Counted from the first letter of the stretch, positions 1 to 6,656 are shown. The stretch is DNA of 14,312 nt from Ilumatobacteraceae bacterium (GCA_016463105.1 JAEMRY010000033.1:1-14312); one strand, 5' to 3'. The notes: generated by a model not told the origin, from the letters alone. Numbers and translations are program-made.

Positions 1-54
1 CACGATTTGCCTGAAGATCACATCCTGACTTGGGATGACCTCGCCAAATCATGA
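1..54 (+). CDS. C-terminal fragment of probable NeuB/SpsE-type synthase (partial)
   Basis: An open frame enters from the left edge and stops at TGA 52-54, giving 17 residues that end HDLPEDHILTWDDLAKS. The pattern (two charged residues, a turn, then hydrophobic-Leu-Thr-x-x-Asp-Leu at the very end) resembles the tail of the SAF/antifreeze-like domain that closes N-acetylneuraminate synthase (NeuB) and SpsE proteins, which often end in a DIKKGxxLTxxDI-type sequence. Its stop overlaps the start of the SpsF-like gene by ATGA (51-54), implying one operon and coupled translation, and SpsE-SpsF adjacency is a known arrangement, for example in the Bacillus sps operon. With only 17 residues visible the identification is tentative; other SAF-domain proteins end in a similar way. 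Confidence 0.4.
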   Translation, partial: HDLPEDHILTWDDLAKS

Positions 55-752
55 CGCGAGTTGTCGCCGTTGTTCAGGCGCGAATGGGTTCGCAACGCTT
101 TCCCGGAAAGATGCTCGCTCAACTTGGCAACCAGACTCTTCTTGCTTGGGTTTTGACCCGAGTGATGTCTGCCAACTTGATCGACGAAACAATTCTCGCC
201 ACATCTTCTAGTGCCCAAGACGATGATTTAGTGGCTAATGCTGAAAAATTTGGCGTCCGAATAGTTCGTGGTAGCGAAAGTGATGTCTTATCAAGATTTA
301 CCTTGGCGCTTGAAAAAACTAATGCTGATCAAGTCGTTCGAGTTTGTGCCGATAATCCATTTGTTGCTGGTGAAGAAATTGATCGACTAGTCCACGAATT
401 TCAATCGGGCGATTTCGACTATGCCTGCAATCATCAACAGCGACTCAGCAATAACTATGCTGACGGTTTTGGTGCTGAAATTCTTTCTGTCAAGTTACTC
501 AATGAAGTGTCAGCAATCGCCACTGAGCTGTCACATCGCGAACATGTAACAAGTTACATTTGGGATAATCAATCAAATTTTCGTGTGCGTGCGGTTGATG
601 CGCCGGCTGAACTTGCTTTCCCAGATATTCGCCTCGATATTGACACACCAGAAGATTTATTTCGGTTGGATGCATTCGTCAAAAAGTTTGCAATTAGTAC
701 AGATACCTCAGCAACACAAATAATCGAGTCTTTCCGCAAATATATGGGGTGA
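51..752 (+). CDS. spsF: SpsF-like sugar cytidylyltransferase (CTP_transf_3 family)
   Basis: A 233-residue nucleotidyltransferase expected to activate an acidic or surface sugar with CTP in the cytoplasm. The N-terminal nucleotide-binding signature QARMGSQRFPGK lies at residues 9-20. Other family blocks are VCADNPFV (98-105), GFGAEILSVKLL (139-150), HREHVTSYI (162-170) and RLDIDTPEDL (194-203), matching the usual REHVTPYI and DTPEDL blocks of SpsF proteins. Length is normal for the family. The ATG at 51 overlaps the TGA of the preceding gene (ATGA), which supports this start. The upstream fragment looks like an SpsE/NeuB synthase, so a role in nonulosonic-acid or related glycan synthesis is inferred. 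The exact sugar cannot be read from the sequence. Many databases label this family simply glycosyltransferase or acylneuraminate cytidylyltransferase. Confidence 0.85.
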   Translation: MTRVVAVVQARMGSQRFPGKMLAQLGNQTLLAWVLTRVMSANLIDETILATSSSAQDDDLVANAEKFGVRIVRGSESDVLSRFTLALEKTNADQVVRVCADNPFVAGEEIDRLVHEFQSGDFDYACNHQQRLSNNYADGFGAEILSVKLLNEVSAIATELSHREHVTSYIWDNQSNFRVRAVDAPAELAFPDIRLDIDTPEDLFRLDAFVKKFAISTDTSATQIIESFRKYMG

Positions 753-771
753 TTTTTGGTTGTTAGTTGAG

Positions 772-777
772 TAGTCT
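772..777 (+). promoter_or_regulatory. Putative -10 box (TAGTCT) for a leaderless FKBP transcript
   Basis: TAGTCT fits the actinobacterial -10 pattern TANNNT and ends exactly six bases before the ATG at 784, which would place the transcription start at or next to the A of the start codon. The purine stretch CAGGG directly abuts the ATG and is too close to act as a Shine-Dalgarno. No convincing -35 hexamer is visible. The identical hexamer with the same spacing precedes the purine nucleoside phosphorylase gene. Confidence 0.4.
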
Positions 778-783
778 GCAGGG

Positions 784-1158
784 ATGTCAAATACCAAACC
801 AGAAGTCAAGATTCCAAAAACTGCAGCACCTAGTGGCCTAGTGATTGAAGATATAACAGTCGGTGACGGCCAAGAAGCTGTGCGCGGCAAAAATGTTTCG
901 GTGCACTACGTCGGAGTGGCGTGGAGTACTGCGACACAATTTGATGCATCATGGGATCGCAATGAGCCGTTTGACTTTGGCCTAGGTGAAGGTCAAGTTA
1001 TTTCAGGCTGGGACAACGGTGTTGTCGGAATGAAAGTTGGGGGTCGACGTCAGTTGACGATTCCGCCCGACATGGGTTACGGAAGTCGTGGAGCAGGCGG
1101 AGTAATCAAAGGCAACGAAACACTTGTTTTCATTGTCGACTTGCTAAACGTTTTTTAG
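784..1158 (+). CDS. FKBP-type peptidyl-prolyl cis-trans isomerase
   Basis: A 124-residue single-domain FKBP that catalyses cis-trans isomerisation of X-Pro peptide bonds and probably assists protein folding. After a roughly 15-residue flexible leader the fold begins at SGLVIEDITVGDG. The usual pocket residues of FKBP12 are recognisable: Tyr42 (VHYVG), Phe53-Asp54 (FDAS), Phe63, Val72-Ile73 and Trp76 (QVISGW), Tyr99 (MGYGSRG) and Phe116. There is no signal peptide or lipobox, so the protein should be cytoplasmic. It follows the SpsF-like gene by 31 bases but appears to have its own leaderless promoter. Its TAG (1156-1158) overlaps the TAA of the convergent thymidine kinase gene. Confidence 0.93.
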   Translation: MSNTKPEVKIPKTAAPSGLVIEDITVGDGQEAVRGKNVSVHYVGVAWSTATQFDASWDRNEPFDFGLGEGQVISGWDNGVVGMKVGGRRQLTIPPDMGYGSRGAGGVIKGNETLVFIVDLLNVF

Positions 1159-1178
1159 TTAGCAGAGATTTGCTTTTT
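1142..1178. terminator. Possible hairpins at the FKBP/tdk convergent junction
   Basis: TGCTAA (1142-1147) and TTAGCA (1159-1164) are perfect 6-base inverted repeats whose 11-base loop contains both opposed stop codons. A second, alternative stem AGCAG (1161-1165)/TTGCT (1170-1174), with one G-U pair and a 4-base loop, is followed by TTTT (1175-1178), giving a small rho-independent-like terminator for the + strand FKBP transcript. The stems are short, so termination is a suggestion only. Confidence 0.35.
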
Positions 1179-1760
1179 GCGATAGTGGTTTCGACAAAGT
1201 AATTCGTAACGCACGACATCGCCGAATAACGGCGCAACAGTATTTTTGTCGGTATCGCCAACCATCACGGTTTCGCCTTCAAGCACAACTTTGTCGTTTA
1301 CTAAACGCGCGTTATTAGTTGCACGTGCCCCACACCAACAGCGTGCTTCAACTTGCATCTCAATGCGTTGATCAGCAATTTCGAGTAGTCGTCGTGTGCC
1401 ATCAAACAGCAAGCCTTTGAAATCTGTAATCAAACCAAAGGCATAAACATCAACATGAAGTTCGTCGACAATTAAGGCAAGTTGGTCGCACTGTTGAATC
1501 GTGCAAAATTGCGCCTCATCACAAACAATGAATTGCAACGGCATACGCGCGACTGCAAGGTCGAACAGGTTTAAGTCGGGTGCCATCTCAATTGCCGGCG
1601 TCGAAACACCGAGCCGACTAGTGACTTGTCCACCGTCGCGATCAAGTTTTGTGAGCAACAATCCGGCCAGACCCCGACTCGTCAAATTGTGATTAATTTG
1701 CAGCGCGAGTGTGCTTTTGCCCGAGCCCATTGTCCCGTAGTTAAATCGCAGCGTTGCCAT
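1155..1760 (-). CDS. tdk: Thymidine kinase
   Basis: A 201-residue type II thymidine kinase that phosphorylates thymidine (and usually deoxyuridine) to the monophosphate with ATP, a salvage entry to dTMP. The P-loop GTMGSGKS is at residues 9-16. The DEAQF block at 81-85 carries the catalytic acid (Glu82), YAFGLITDF (106-114) corresponds to the family's YGLxTDF segment, and four zinc ligands are visible: Cys141 and Cys143 (CWCG) with Cys189 and His192 (CRNH). Length is typical. The ATG at 1760 diverges from deoC across 71 bases, so both genes could respond to the same deoxynucleoside signal. The upstream sequence contains TAGCGT 11 bases before the ATG, a weak -10 candidate. Confidence 0.95.
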   Translation of the reverse strand: MATLRFNYGTMGSGKSTLALQINHNLTSRGLAGLLLTKLDRDGGQVTSRLGVSTPAIEMAPDLNLFDLAVARMPLQFIVCDEAQFCTIQQCDQLALIVDELHVDVYAFGLITDFKGLLFDGTRRLLEIADQRIEMQVEARCWCGARATNNARLVNDKVVLEGETVMVGDTDKNTVAPLFGDVVRYELLCRNHYRKKQISAN

Positions 1761-1831
1761 CTCAGGGCAAAACGCTACCCGTTAATCGTCAATAACAAAA
1801 AAGCGAAACGACGAATTAAGGTAACGGAGTA
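1761..1831. promoter_or_regulatory. Divergent tdk/deoC intergenic region
   Basis: These 71 bases must hold, or overlap, the start signals of both divergent genes. Toward deoC, TAAGGT (1817-1822) matches TANNNT nine bases before the ATG, and GGAG (1826-1829) is only two bases from it, too close for a normal ribosome site. Toward tdk, TAGCGT lies 11 bases before the ATG. I see no strong -35 and no clear dyad operator. Confidence 0.35.
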
Positions 1832-2497
1832 ATGACTTCTGAGGAACTTGCAAAATATATTGACCATACTCTGTTGGCCCCTGAGGCAACTTCTCTTGAA
1901 ATTACGAATCTTTGTGCAGAGGCTCGCAAGTTCAATGTCGCCGCTGTTTGTTTTTCTCCATCTTTTCTTCCATTGTCGGTCGGTTTAGTGCCGACAGAGA
2001 TTGCAATCGCGTGCGTAGTCGGGTTTCCATCTGGGGCTCACGCAGCGGATGTAAAAGCATTCGAAGCCACACGGGCGATTGAAAACGGAGCAACAGAAAT
2101 AGACATGGTCTTAAATCTTGGCTTTATATATTCAGCAAACTGGCTAGAACTTGGTGATGAAGTTGCTGCAGTTCGCAAAGCCATTTCTACGGCAAGCAAG
2201 AAGCGGGCATTGCTAAAAGTAATTATTGAATCGTCGGCATTAACAGATCAGCAAATAATTGCTGCATGTCGTGTGGCTGTTGCCAATGGTGCAGATTTTG
2301 TAAAGACATCGACTGGGTTTCACAAATCTGGTGGAGCAACAGTTCATGCTGTTGAATTAATGCGACTTACTGTTGGTGACTTGATTGGTGTTAAAGCCAG
2401 CGGTGGCATTCGCACCCGTGAAACGGCGCTTGAAATGATTAACGCAGGAGCAACTCGTCTCGGCACATCTGCAACCGGTGCGATTCTTGCTGGTTAA
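1832..2497 (+). CDS. deoC: Deoxyribose-phosphate aldolase
   Basis: A 221-residue class I aldolase (TIM barrel) that cleaves 2-deoxyribose-5-phosphate to glyceraldehyde-3-phosphate and acetaldehyde, the last step of deoxynucleoside catabolism. It opens with the family signature AKYIDHTLLAPEAT. Catalytic residues can be placed: Asp91 (EIDMV), the Schiff-base Lys158 (DFVKTSTGF) and the proton-relay Lys188 (GVKASGGIR). The phosphate-binding C-terminus GTSATGAILAG is intact, and the length matches the short bacterial form. It stands alone on the + strand, divergent from thymidine kinase and converging with the dioxygenase gene after six bases. The deoxyribose-5-phosphate would need a thymidine phosphorylase and a phosphopentomutase, neither of which is in this window. 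Confidence 0.95.
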   Translation: MTSEELAKYIDHTLLAPEATSLEITNLCAEARKFNVAAVCFSPSFLPLSVGLVPTEIAIACVVGFPSGAHAADVKAFEATRAIENGATEIDMVLNLGFIYSANWLELGDEVAAVRKAISTASKKRALLKVIIESSALTDQQIIAACRVAVANGADFVKTSTGFHKSGGATVHAVELMRLTVGDLIGVKASGGIRTRETALEMINAGATRLGTSATGAILAG

Positions 2498-2503
2498 TAT
2501 TTT

Positions 2504-3367
2504 TTAGTTCGAAAAACCATTCATCGGCAATGACGAGCGCTGAAGCCAATTGTCACTCGGATAACTGGCGGTTCCATCAATCGCATGAATCGTGTAGGCA
2601 TGTCGTGGTTTGTCGCTCGTATTTGGGCCAGATCGATGAGGAAGAGTGCCGTTGAGCAAAATTAAAGTTCCGCGCGGTGCTTCAAGCGGCACCAAACCCG
2701 TCGTTGGATACGGAGTTGAATCAAAAATTTCGTTGAAGGTCGACTTGCGATCAGCGGTCAGTCGATTGCGATATTTAACTGGCATCCGATGACCGCCAGG
2801 CAGTGCCCACATGCAACCATTTTCGGTTGTTGCATCATCAATTGCAAACCAAAAACCAATTACTGATTGTGGTTCTGTCCATAAATATGTGTGGTCGACG
2901 TGACTCGTAACTTCGCCACCGATGCGCGGTTGTTTGAAGATGTACATTGATTGCAATAATTTTTCTTGTTTTAGACCGATCGACTGTGCAACTGCAGCAA
3001 GACGACTTGAATGACTGAATTCTTTGAACACCGGATCAAGATCGTGCATTGCGTGGCCGAGCTTGTTTAAACATAAGTGTGCATCTTGACGCAATTCGCC
3101 GCGCTCATTGAAAGCGTCTTTTTCAAAGAAGCAACGAATCTTGTCGCCGCTACTTAAAAAATAGTCATCTGATGCATGCACTGCAGTGCCGTCAGCGGTG
3201 AACACGGTTGCCTGTTCTGGTGATGGACAGTATTTTTCGGCAAGAACCATGGCTTGTTCACGAAGTTTTAAGCATGCTTGCGCGTCTACAAAATCTGGCA
3301 AAACCAGATAGCCATTTTCACTGAAAAATTCTGTTTGCGATGCTGTTAAACCGTCTTGGGTGATCAT
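2504..3367 (-). CDS. PHYHD1-like Fe(II)/2-oxoglutarate dioxygenase (phytanoyl-CoA dioxygenase family)
   Basis: A 287-residue PhyH-family dioxygenase with an intact double-stranded beta-helix active site: iron ligands His156 and Asp158 (SHVDHTYLW) and His244 (LPHRSGPN), with Arg255 (KPRHAYT) as the expected 2-oxoglutarate anchor. It resembles human PHYHD1 closely: from memory, both share the DYFLSSGDKIR block (here 68-78), QSMYIFKQP followed by GGEV (139-153), a TEP after the HxD motif, and a DAT-ENGC block (178-185). PHYHD1 couples 2-oxoglutarate turnover to an unknown substrate and is not a proven phytanoyl-CoA hydroxylase, so the substrate here is unknown. The ATG (3365-3367) overlaps the TGA of cytidine deaminase as ATGA, making it the last gene of a five-gene nucleoside-salvage run and hinting at a nucleoside-related or modified-base substrate. 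There is no signal peptide. Confidence 0.88.
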   Translation of the reverse strand: MITQDGLTASQTEFFSENGYLVLPDFVDAQACLKLREQAMVLAEKYCPSPEQATVFTADGTAVHASDDYFLSSGDKIRCFFEKDAFNERGELRQDAHLCLNKLGHAMHDLDPVFKEFSHSSRLAAVAQSIGLKQEKLLQSMYIFKQPRIGGEVTSHVDHTYLWTEPQSVIGFWFAIDDATTENGCMWALPGGHRMPVKYRNRLTADRKSTFNEIFDSTPYPTTGLVPLEAPRGTLILLNGTLPHRSGPNTSDKPRHAYTIHAIDGTASYPSDNWLQRSSLPMNGFSN

Positions 3368-3777
3368 TTCGGTGAACTTTCTGGGTTTACAAACACAGAC
3401 TCTTCAGGAAACGCAACTGGCAACATTTCGCTAAGTTTTCGCGGCACACCGTTTACTTCGAGCAACATATTGGCACCGCCGTGCTCCCACAGCAACTGCC
3501 GACATCGTCCGCACGGCGTGACTGATTCGCCGTTACCAACTGTGCAAACCGCGACGAGTCGGCCGCCGCCAGTCTTGATTAGTTCGCTGACCAAACCGCA
3601 CTCGGCACACAAAGTTAAACCATACGAAGCATTTTCAACGTTGCAACCAGTGATCATTCGACCATCATCAACTAGTGCAGCCGCACCAACATGAAATTTC
3701 GAATATGGGGCGTAGGCATTTTCTGCTGCGGCCAATGCTGCAGTTCGCAAGGCAGTCCAATCGATTTGAGTTGTCAT
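3364..3777 (-). CDS. cdd: Cytidine deaminase
   Basis: A 137-residue homotetrameric-type cytidine deaminase that converts cytidine and deoxycytidine to uridine and deoxyuridine. The zinc site is complete: Cys57 with catalytic Glu59 (CAEC) and Cys89 and Cys92 (PCGRCRQ). NVENAS at 46-51 supplies the ribose-binding Asn and Glu. I start it at the ATG at 3777 rather than the in-frame TTG at 3807 because the protein then begins like other Cdd proteins and has the normal length. GTAGGT also sits six bases upstream as a modest ribosome site. It lies 30 bases downstream of the amidohydrolase gene and overlaps the dioxygenase gene by ATGA. Its product would feed pyrimidine salvage together with thymidine kinase and DeoC nearby. 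Confidence 0.95.
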   Translation of the reverse strand: MTTQIDWTALRTAALAAAENAYAPYSKFHVGAAALVDDGRMITGCNVENASYGLTLCAECGLVSELIKTGGGRLVAVCTVGNGESVTPCGRCRQLLWEHGGANMLLEVNGVPRKLSEMLPVAFPEESVFVNPESSPK

Positions 3778-3807
3778 GATTGACCTACAGTAGTGCCGAA
3801 TCAGCAA

Positions 3808-5142
3808 TTAGTTATTGTTGACGCTTGCCAACACTTGTTTGCCGAGTGCTTTCACTGCGGTTATTGCTGCTTGGTGATTGATCGTCAGACATTTACGATC
3901 TTTAACGACTAATTTGCCGTCAACTACTACATGCAGCACATCGGCTCGAGTTACACAAGTTGCAATAGTCGTGTGTGGATCAAACGTCGGTGTGAGTGAA
4001 GGTGAATCTGCATCAAGCACAATCAAGTCTGCCTGTTTGCCTACTTCAAGAGAGCCAATCATGTGATCAAGTTGCAGCGCACGCGCCCCATTAATTGTCG
4101 CCATGCGCACAAGATCTAGTGCCGGCAAAACCGCGGGGTTTTTGGCAGCAGTTTTTTGCATGTATCCAGCCAGACGAATTGCAATCCATAAGTCGATGTC
4201 GTTTCCTGAAGCAGGGCCATCTGTGCCGAGTGCTATGTTCACTCCTGCTCGTTGCAAATCTAAAATACGCGCAATACCGCTTGCGAGTTTAAAATTTGAT
4301 GCAGGACAATGAACGACGGTTGCTGAATTATTAGCGATTAGCGAGATGTCTGCATCACTTAGATGTACTCCATGCGCCAGAACACTGCGATGCAATAAAT
4401 TTGTGTCAGCGAGAACTTGAATCGGTGTGCGACCACCATGACGATTAGCAACTAGTTGCATCTCGCCAACAGTTTCAGCCGCATGTACATGAACTCGAGC
4501 TTCATATTTTGACGCAAGAGCGGCAAGTGTGCGCAAGTGATCTTCGCCAAGCAAATATGTGCTGTGGGGGGCAATCCAACCAGTTGAACCAGTCTGATCG
4601 CGTGGTGATTCGAGCCATTTAACAGCCCACGAAAGCCGATCGTTATATGCAAGTGGCTCTGGGCCATCTGACTCTAAGAAGTTTGGTCCAGTCTGAATTC
4701 GCATAGAACTTGACTTTGCAACATCCAACGCAGCATCTGGCAAGTAATACATATCTAATGCAGTTGTAATTCCGCCGAGCAGCGATTCAAGCGCTGCTAG
4801 CTGCGTGCCTGCATGAACGGCGTTGTAATTGAGTACTTTTACTTCGGCAGGCATTAGTCGTGAAAGAAAATCTTCAAGGCTCATGTCGTCGCCAAGTCCG
4901 CGAAACAAAGTCATGCCAAGGTGCGTGTGAGTGTTAATTAAACCTGGCATCACGATTGCACCGCGAGCATCGATTATTTCGTTTGCATTGTGGTTTATTT
5001 CGCCACTTGAGATTGCTCGTATTGCGCCGTTCGCGCCAACAATTAGTGAACCATTATCAATAACCGAACCAGATTCATCAACCGTCACGATTTGGGCGTT
5101 GATGACCGCAATACGATCTTGGTTGGATGAGTTGTTGCTCAT
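3808..5142 (-). CDS. mtaD: Amidohydrolase, probable MTA/SAH/adenosine deaminase (MtaD type, TRZ/ATZ family)
   Basis: A 444-residue metal-dependent aminohydrolase of the TRZ/ATZ group. Metal and catalytic residues are visible: His72 and His74 (NTHTHLGMTLFRG), His220 and Glu223 (HVHAAE), His257 (LAHGVH) and Asp308 (GTDGPASGND), followed by ASNFKLASGIA (281-291), typical of MtaD-like deaminases. Known members deaminate 5'-methylthioadenosine, S-adenosylhomocysteine and adenosine to the inosine forms. The start ATG overlaps the PNP stop as ATGA (5139-5142), so the pair is translationally coupled: deamination followed by phosphorolysis of the 6-oxopurine product is a sensible two-step route, as described for MTA in Pseudomonas. 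A methyltransferase at the head of the operon also fits SAH/MTA handling. Guanine deaminase or another aminohydrolase is possible, since substrate cannot be fixed by sequence in this family. Confidence 0.82.
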   Translation of the reverse strand: MSNNSSNQDRIAVINAQIVTVDESGSVIDNGSLIVGANGAIRAISSGEINHNANEIIDARGAIVMPGLINTHTHLGMTLFRGLGDDMSLEDFLSRLMPAEVKVLNYNAVHAGTQLAALESLLGGITTALDMYYLPDAALDVAKSSSMRIQTGPNFLESDGPEPLAYNDRLSWAVKWLESPRDQTGSTGWIAPHSTYLLGEDHLRTLAALASKYEARVHVHAAETVGEMQLVANRHGGRTPIQVLADTNLLHRSVLAHGVHLSDADISLIANNSATVVHCPASNFKLASGIARILDLQRAGVNIALGTDGPASGNDIDLWIAIRLAGYMQKTAAKNPAVLPALDLVRMATINGARALQLDHMIGSLEVGKQADLIVLDADSPSLTPTFDPHTTIATCVTRADVLHVVVDGKLVVKDRKCLTINHQAAITAVKALGKQVLASVNNN

Positions 5143-5987
5143 GGTTTGTTGTTTTCGATATCAATTTGTTTGAGGATATTCGCCAGCAAACTACCGACCC
5201 GTGTTGCAGATGCTTTGCCAAATGCAACCACATCGTCACCTGAAAGTTTTTCGCCAGAGATTCCGGCGGCAAGGTTTGTCGCTAGTGATAGCGCAAGAAC
5301 CTCCATGCCCATGTGCCGAGCAGCGATAGTCTCCATCACTGTTGACATGCCGACAAGATCGGCACCCCAAATGCGTGCGGCACGAATTTCTGCGGGTGTT
5401 TCAAAGTGTGGGCCGTGAAACCCCATGTAGATACCCTCATGCAAATTCGAGTCAACACTTTTAGCAATCGTGCGCAATCGCAAACTGTATGCATCTGTGA
5501 GATCTACGAAACGTCCGTGTAATGGTGCTGGCGCATCGGCACCAGTCAACGGTGAGAACCCAGTGAGATTGATATGGTCCGAAATTAGTGCCGTGGCACC
5601 AACCCCCCAATCTTGACGCAAGCAACCAGCAGCATTCGTAAGAACAACAGTCTTGCAACCAGCAAACGCCGCAGTGCGAACTGCATGTACAACTGAATTC
5701 ACACCGTGACCCTCATACAGATGTGTTCGACCTGTGAGTAACAAAACTCGAGACTTTCCGACTGAGACACTTTTTAAAGTTCCACCATGACCTATTGCCG
5801 ATGGCTTAGTAAAACCTGGAATATCTGTTACAGAAATTTCGTTTGTTGCGTCGAGCACAGATGCTGCATGTGCCCAACCAGAACCTAGAACAGCAAGAAT
5901 GTCGTGTTGTCCGGCAAACTTTTTTACGACATAGTCTGCGGCGACTTTTGCCAGTTCGTAAGGATGATTTTCTCCTGCAGAATTCAT
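5139..5987 (-). CDS. punA: Purine nucleoside phosphorylase (trimeric class)
   Basis: A 282-residue trimeric PNP that splits inosine, guanosine or their deoxy or methylthio analogues with phosphate into the base and a (deoxy)ribose-1-phosphate. Phosphate-site motifs are GSGW (35-38), GHGG (66-69) and RTHLYEG (87-93). The nucleoside site is TNAAG (117-121), GPHFETPAEIR (192-202, Glu196), GMSTVMET (213-220) and Asn238 (TNLAAG); the Glu/Asn pair is typical of 6-oxopurine specificity rather than adenine-specific MTA phosphorylase. The ATG at 5987 is preceded by TAGTCT at six bases, so it may have its own leaderless promoter in addition to readthrough from the methyltransferase gene 36 bases upstream. 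It is coupled to the amidohydrolase by ATGA, which would supply inosine-type substrates. Confidence 0.94.
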   Translation of the reverse strand: MNSAGENHPYELAKVAADYVVKKFAGQHDILAVLGSGWAHAASVLDATNEISVTDIPGFTKPSAIGHGGTLKSVSVGKSRVLLLTGRTHLYEGHGVNSVVHAVRTAAFAGCKTVVLTNAAGCLRQDWGVGATALISDHINLTGFSPLTGADAPAPLHGRFVDLTDAYSLRLRTIAKSVDSNLHEGIYMGFHGPHFETPAEIRAARIWGADLVGMSTVMETIAARHMGMEVLALSLATNLAAGISGEKLSGDDVVAFGKASATRVGSLLANILKQIDIENNKP

Positions 5988-5993
5988 AACTTA

Positions 5994-5999
5994 AGACTA
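5994..5999 (-). promoter_or_regulatory. Putative -10 box (TAGTCT) for leaderless PNP operon transcript
   Basis: On the minus strand TAGTCT is followed by TAAGTT and then the ATG of the PNP gene, the same hexamer and six-base spacing seen before the FKBP gene. No Shine-Dalgarno is present. A 10-base palindrome, TCAAATTTGA (6010-6019), lies just upstream where a -35 region would fall and could be an operator, though such palindromes also arise by chance in a window this size. Confidence 0.4.
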
Positions 6000-6023
6000 C
6001 GGCTCTAGTTCAAATTTGACGTA

Positions 6024-6647
6024 TCAGTTATTGCCTTCTAATTCATACATGACAATTGTGCTGGTTTTTGAAATCCATAATCCAGCACCTGCTTGTTTGA
6101 AATTTCGTGAGAGCTCTTGTCGATACCAAGCGCCAGTGCGTGAGTAGATCTCTAAATCTGTAACTTCACGGTCGACATTATGTCGAAGATCACTTTTTGT
6201 TGGCACTTCAAAAAATAAAACATGTTTAGTCGCTTTCGCTAAATTTCTAATTGCTGACCGAGCAGCCTGATCGTCAAGGTATTGCAATACGCTTTGGCAA
6301 ATAACAAGATCGAATGTTCTAGTCGGTGTCCATGAACTGATATCGCGTCGCTCGTGGCCGTATTTCTTGCAGGCATGTTCGCTGACATCTACAGAAACAA
6401 CTTTCGTGCGTGAATAATTATTGCGATACCAGTCGCTCCAGTACCCAACACCTGCACCGACATCTAAAACTGAGCGCACTGGAATATCCCACCATTTACA
6501 AAAGTGATGCACGGCCGAGGCGAGTGTTTCGATCTTGTGACGTGAATGCATTGGCGTCGTTGAATAAAAGCGCTTAAAAAACTCGGCATCAAACTGTGAT
6601 CTAGGCACCTGTGTTGTGTAGCAGGTCTTTGAGTAGTCTTGCCACAC
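6024..6647 (-). CDS. Class I SAM-dependent methyltransferase
   Basis: A 207-residue Rossmann-fold methyltransferase of unknown substrate. Motif I is VLDVGAGVGYW (60-70), the acidic residue at the end of strand 2 is Asp87 (VVSVDVS), Asp103 is a candidate adenine contact, and FDLVICQSVLQYL (112-124) is the motif IV region. The best start is GTG at 6647: an in-frame TAG lies three codons upstream, and the next Met is at residue 33, after sequence that looks like a real N-terminal helix (FDAEFFKRFYS). TACGGT sits nine bases before the GTG. It heads the PNP-amidohydrolase-Cdd-dioxygenase run, 36 bases upstream of PNP, and its by-product SAH could be a substrate of the MtaD-like enzyme. It diverges from glutathione peroxidase across 30 bases. 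Confidence 0.8.
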   Translation of the reverse strand: MWQDYSKTCYTTQVPRSQFDAEFFKRFYSTTPMHSRHKIETLASAVHHFCKWWDIPVRSVLDVGAGVGYWSDWYRNNYSRTKVVSVDVSEHACKKYGHERRDISSWTPTRTFDLVICQSVLQYLDDQAARSAIRNLAKATKHVLFFEVPTKSDLRHNVDREVTDLEIYSRTGAWYRQELSRNFKQAGAGLWISKTSTIVMYELEGNN

Positions 6648-6656
6648 GAGTTTCTA

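Noticed and set aside
2492..2518. Terminator between deoC and the dioxygenase gene
   Set aside because: GGTT/AACC with a four-base bulge and A-T pairs is too weak to list as a feature, although the region is T/A-rich.
3778..3807. A TTG start for cytidine deaminase directly after the amidohydrolase stop
   Set aside because: The extra ten residues are not typical of Cdd, and the ATG at 3777 has a modest ribosome site (GTAGGT) six bases upstream.
6010..6019. Ten-base palindrome TCAAATTTGA upstream of the PNP gene as a stand-alone operator
   Set aside because: About a dozen such palindromes are expected by chance in a window this size; noted only as context of the candidate promoter.
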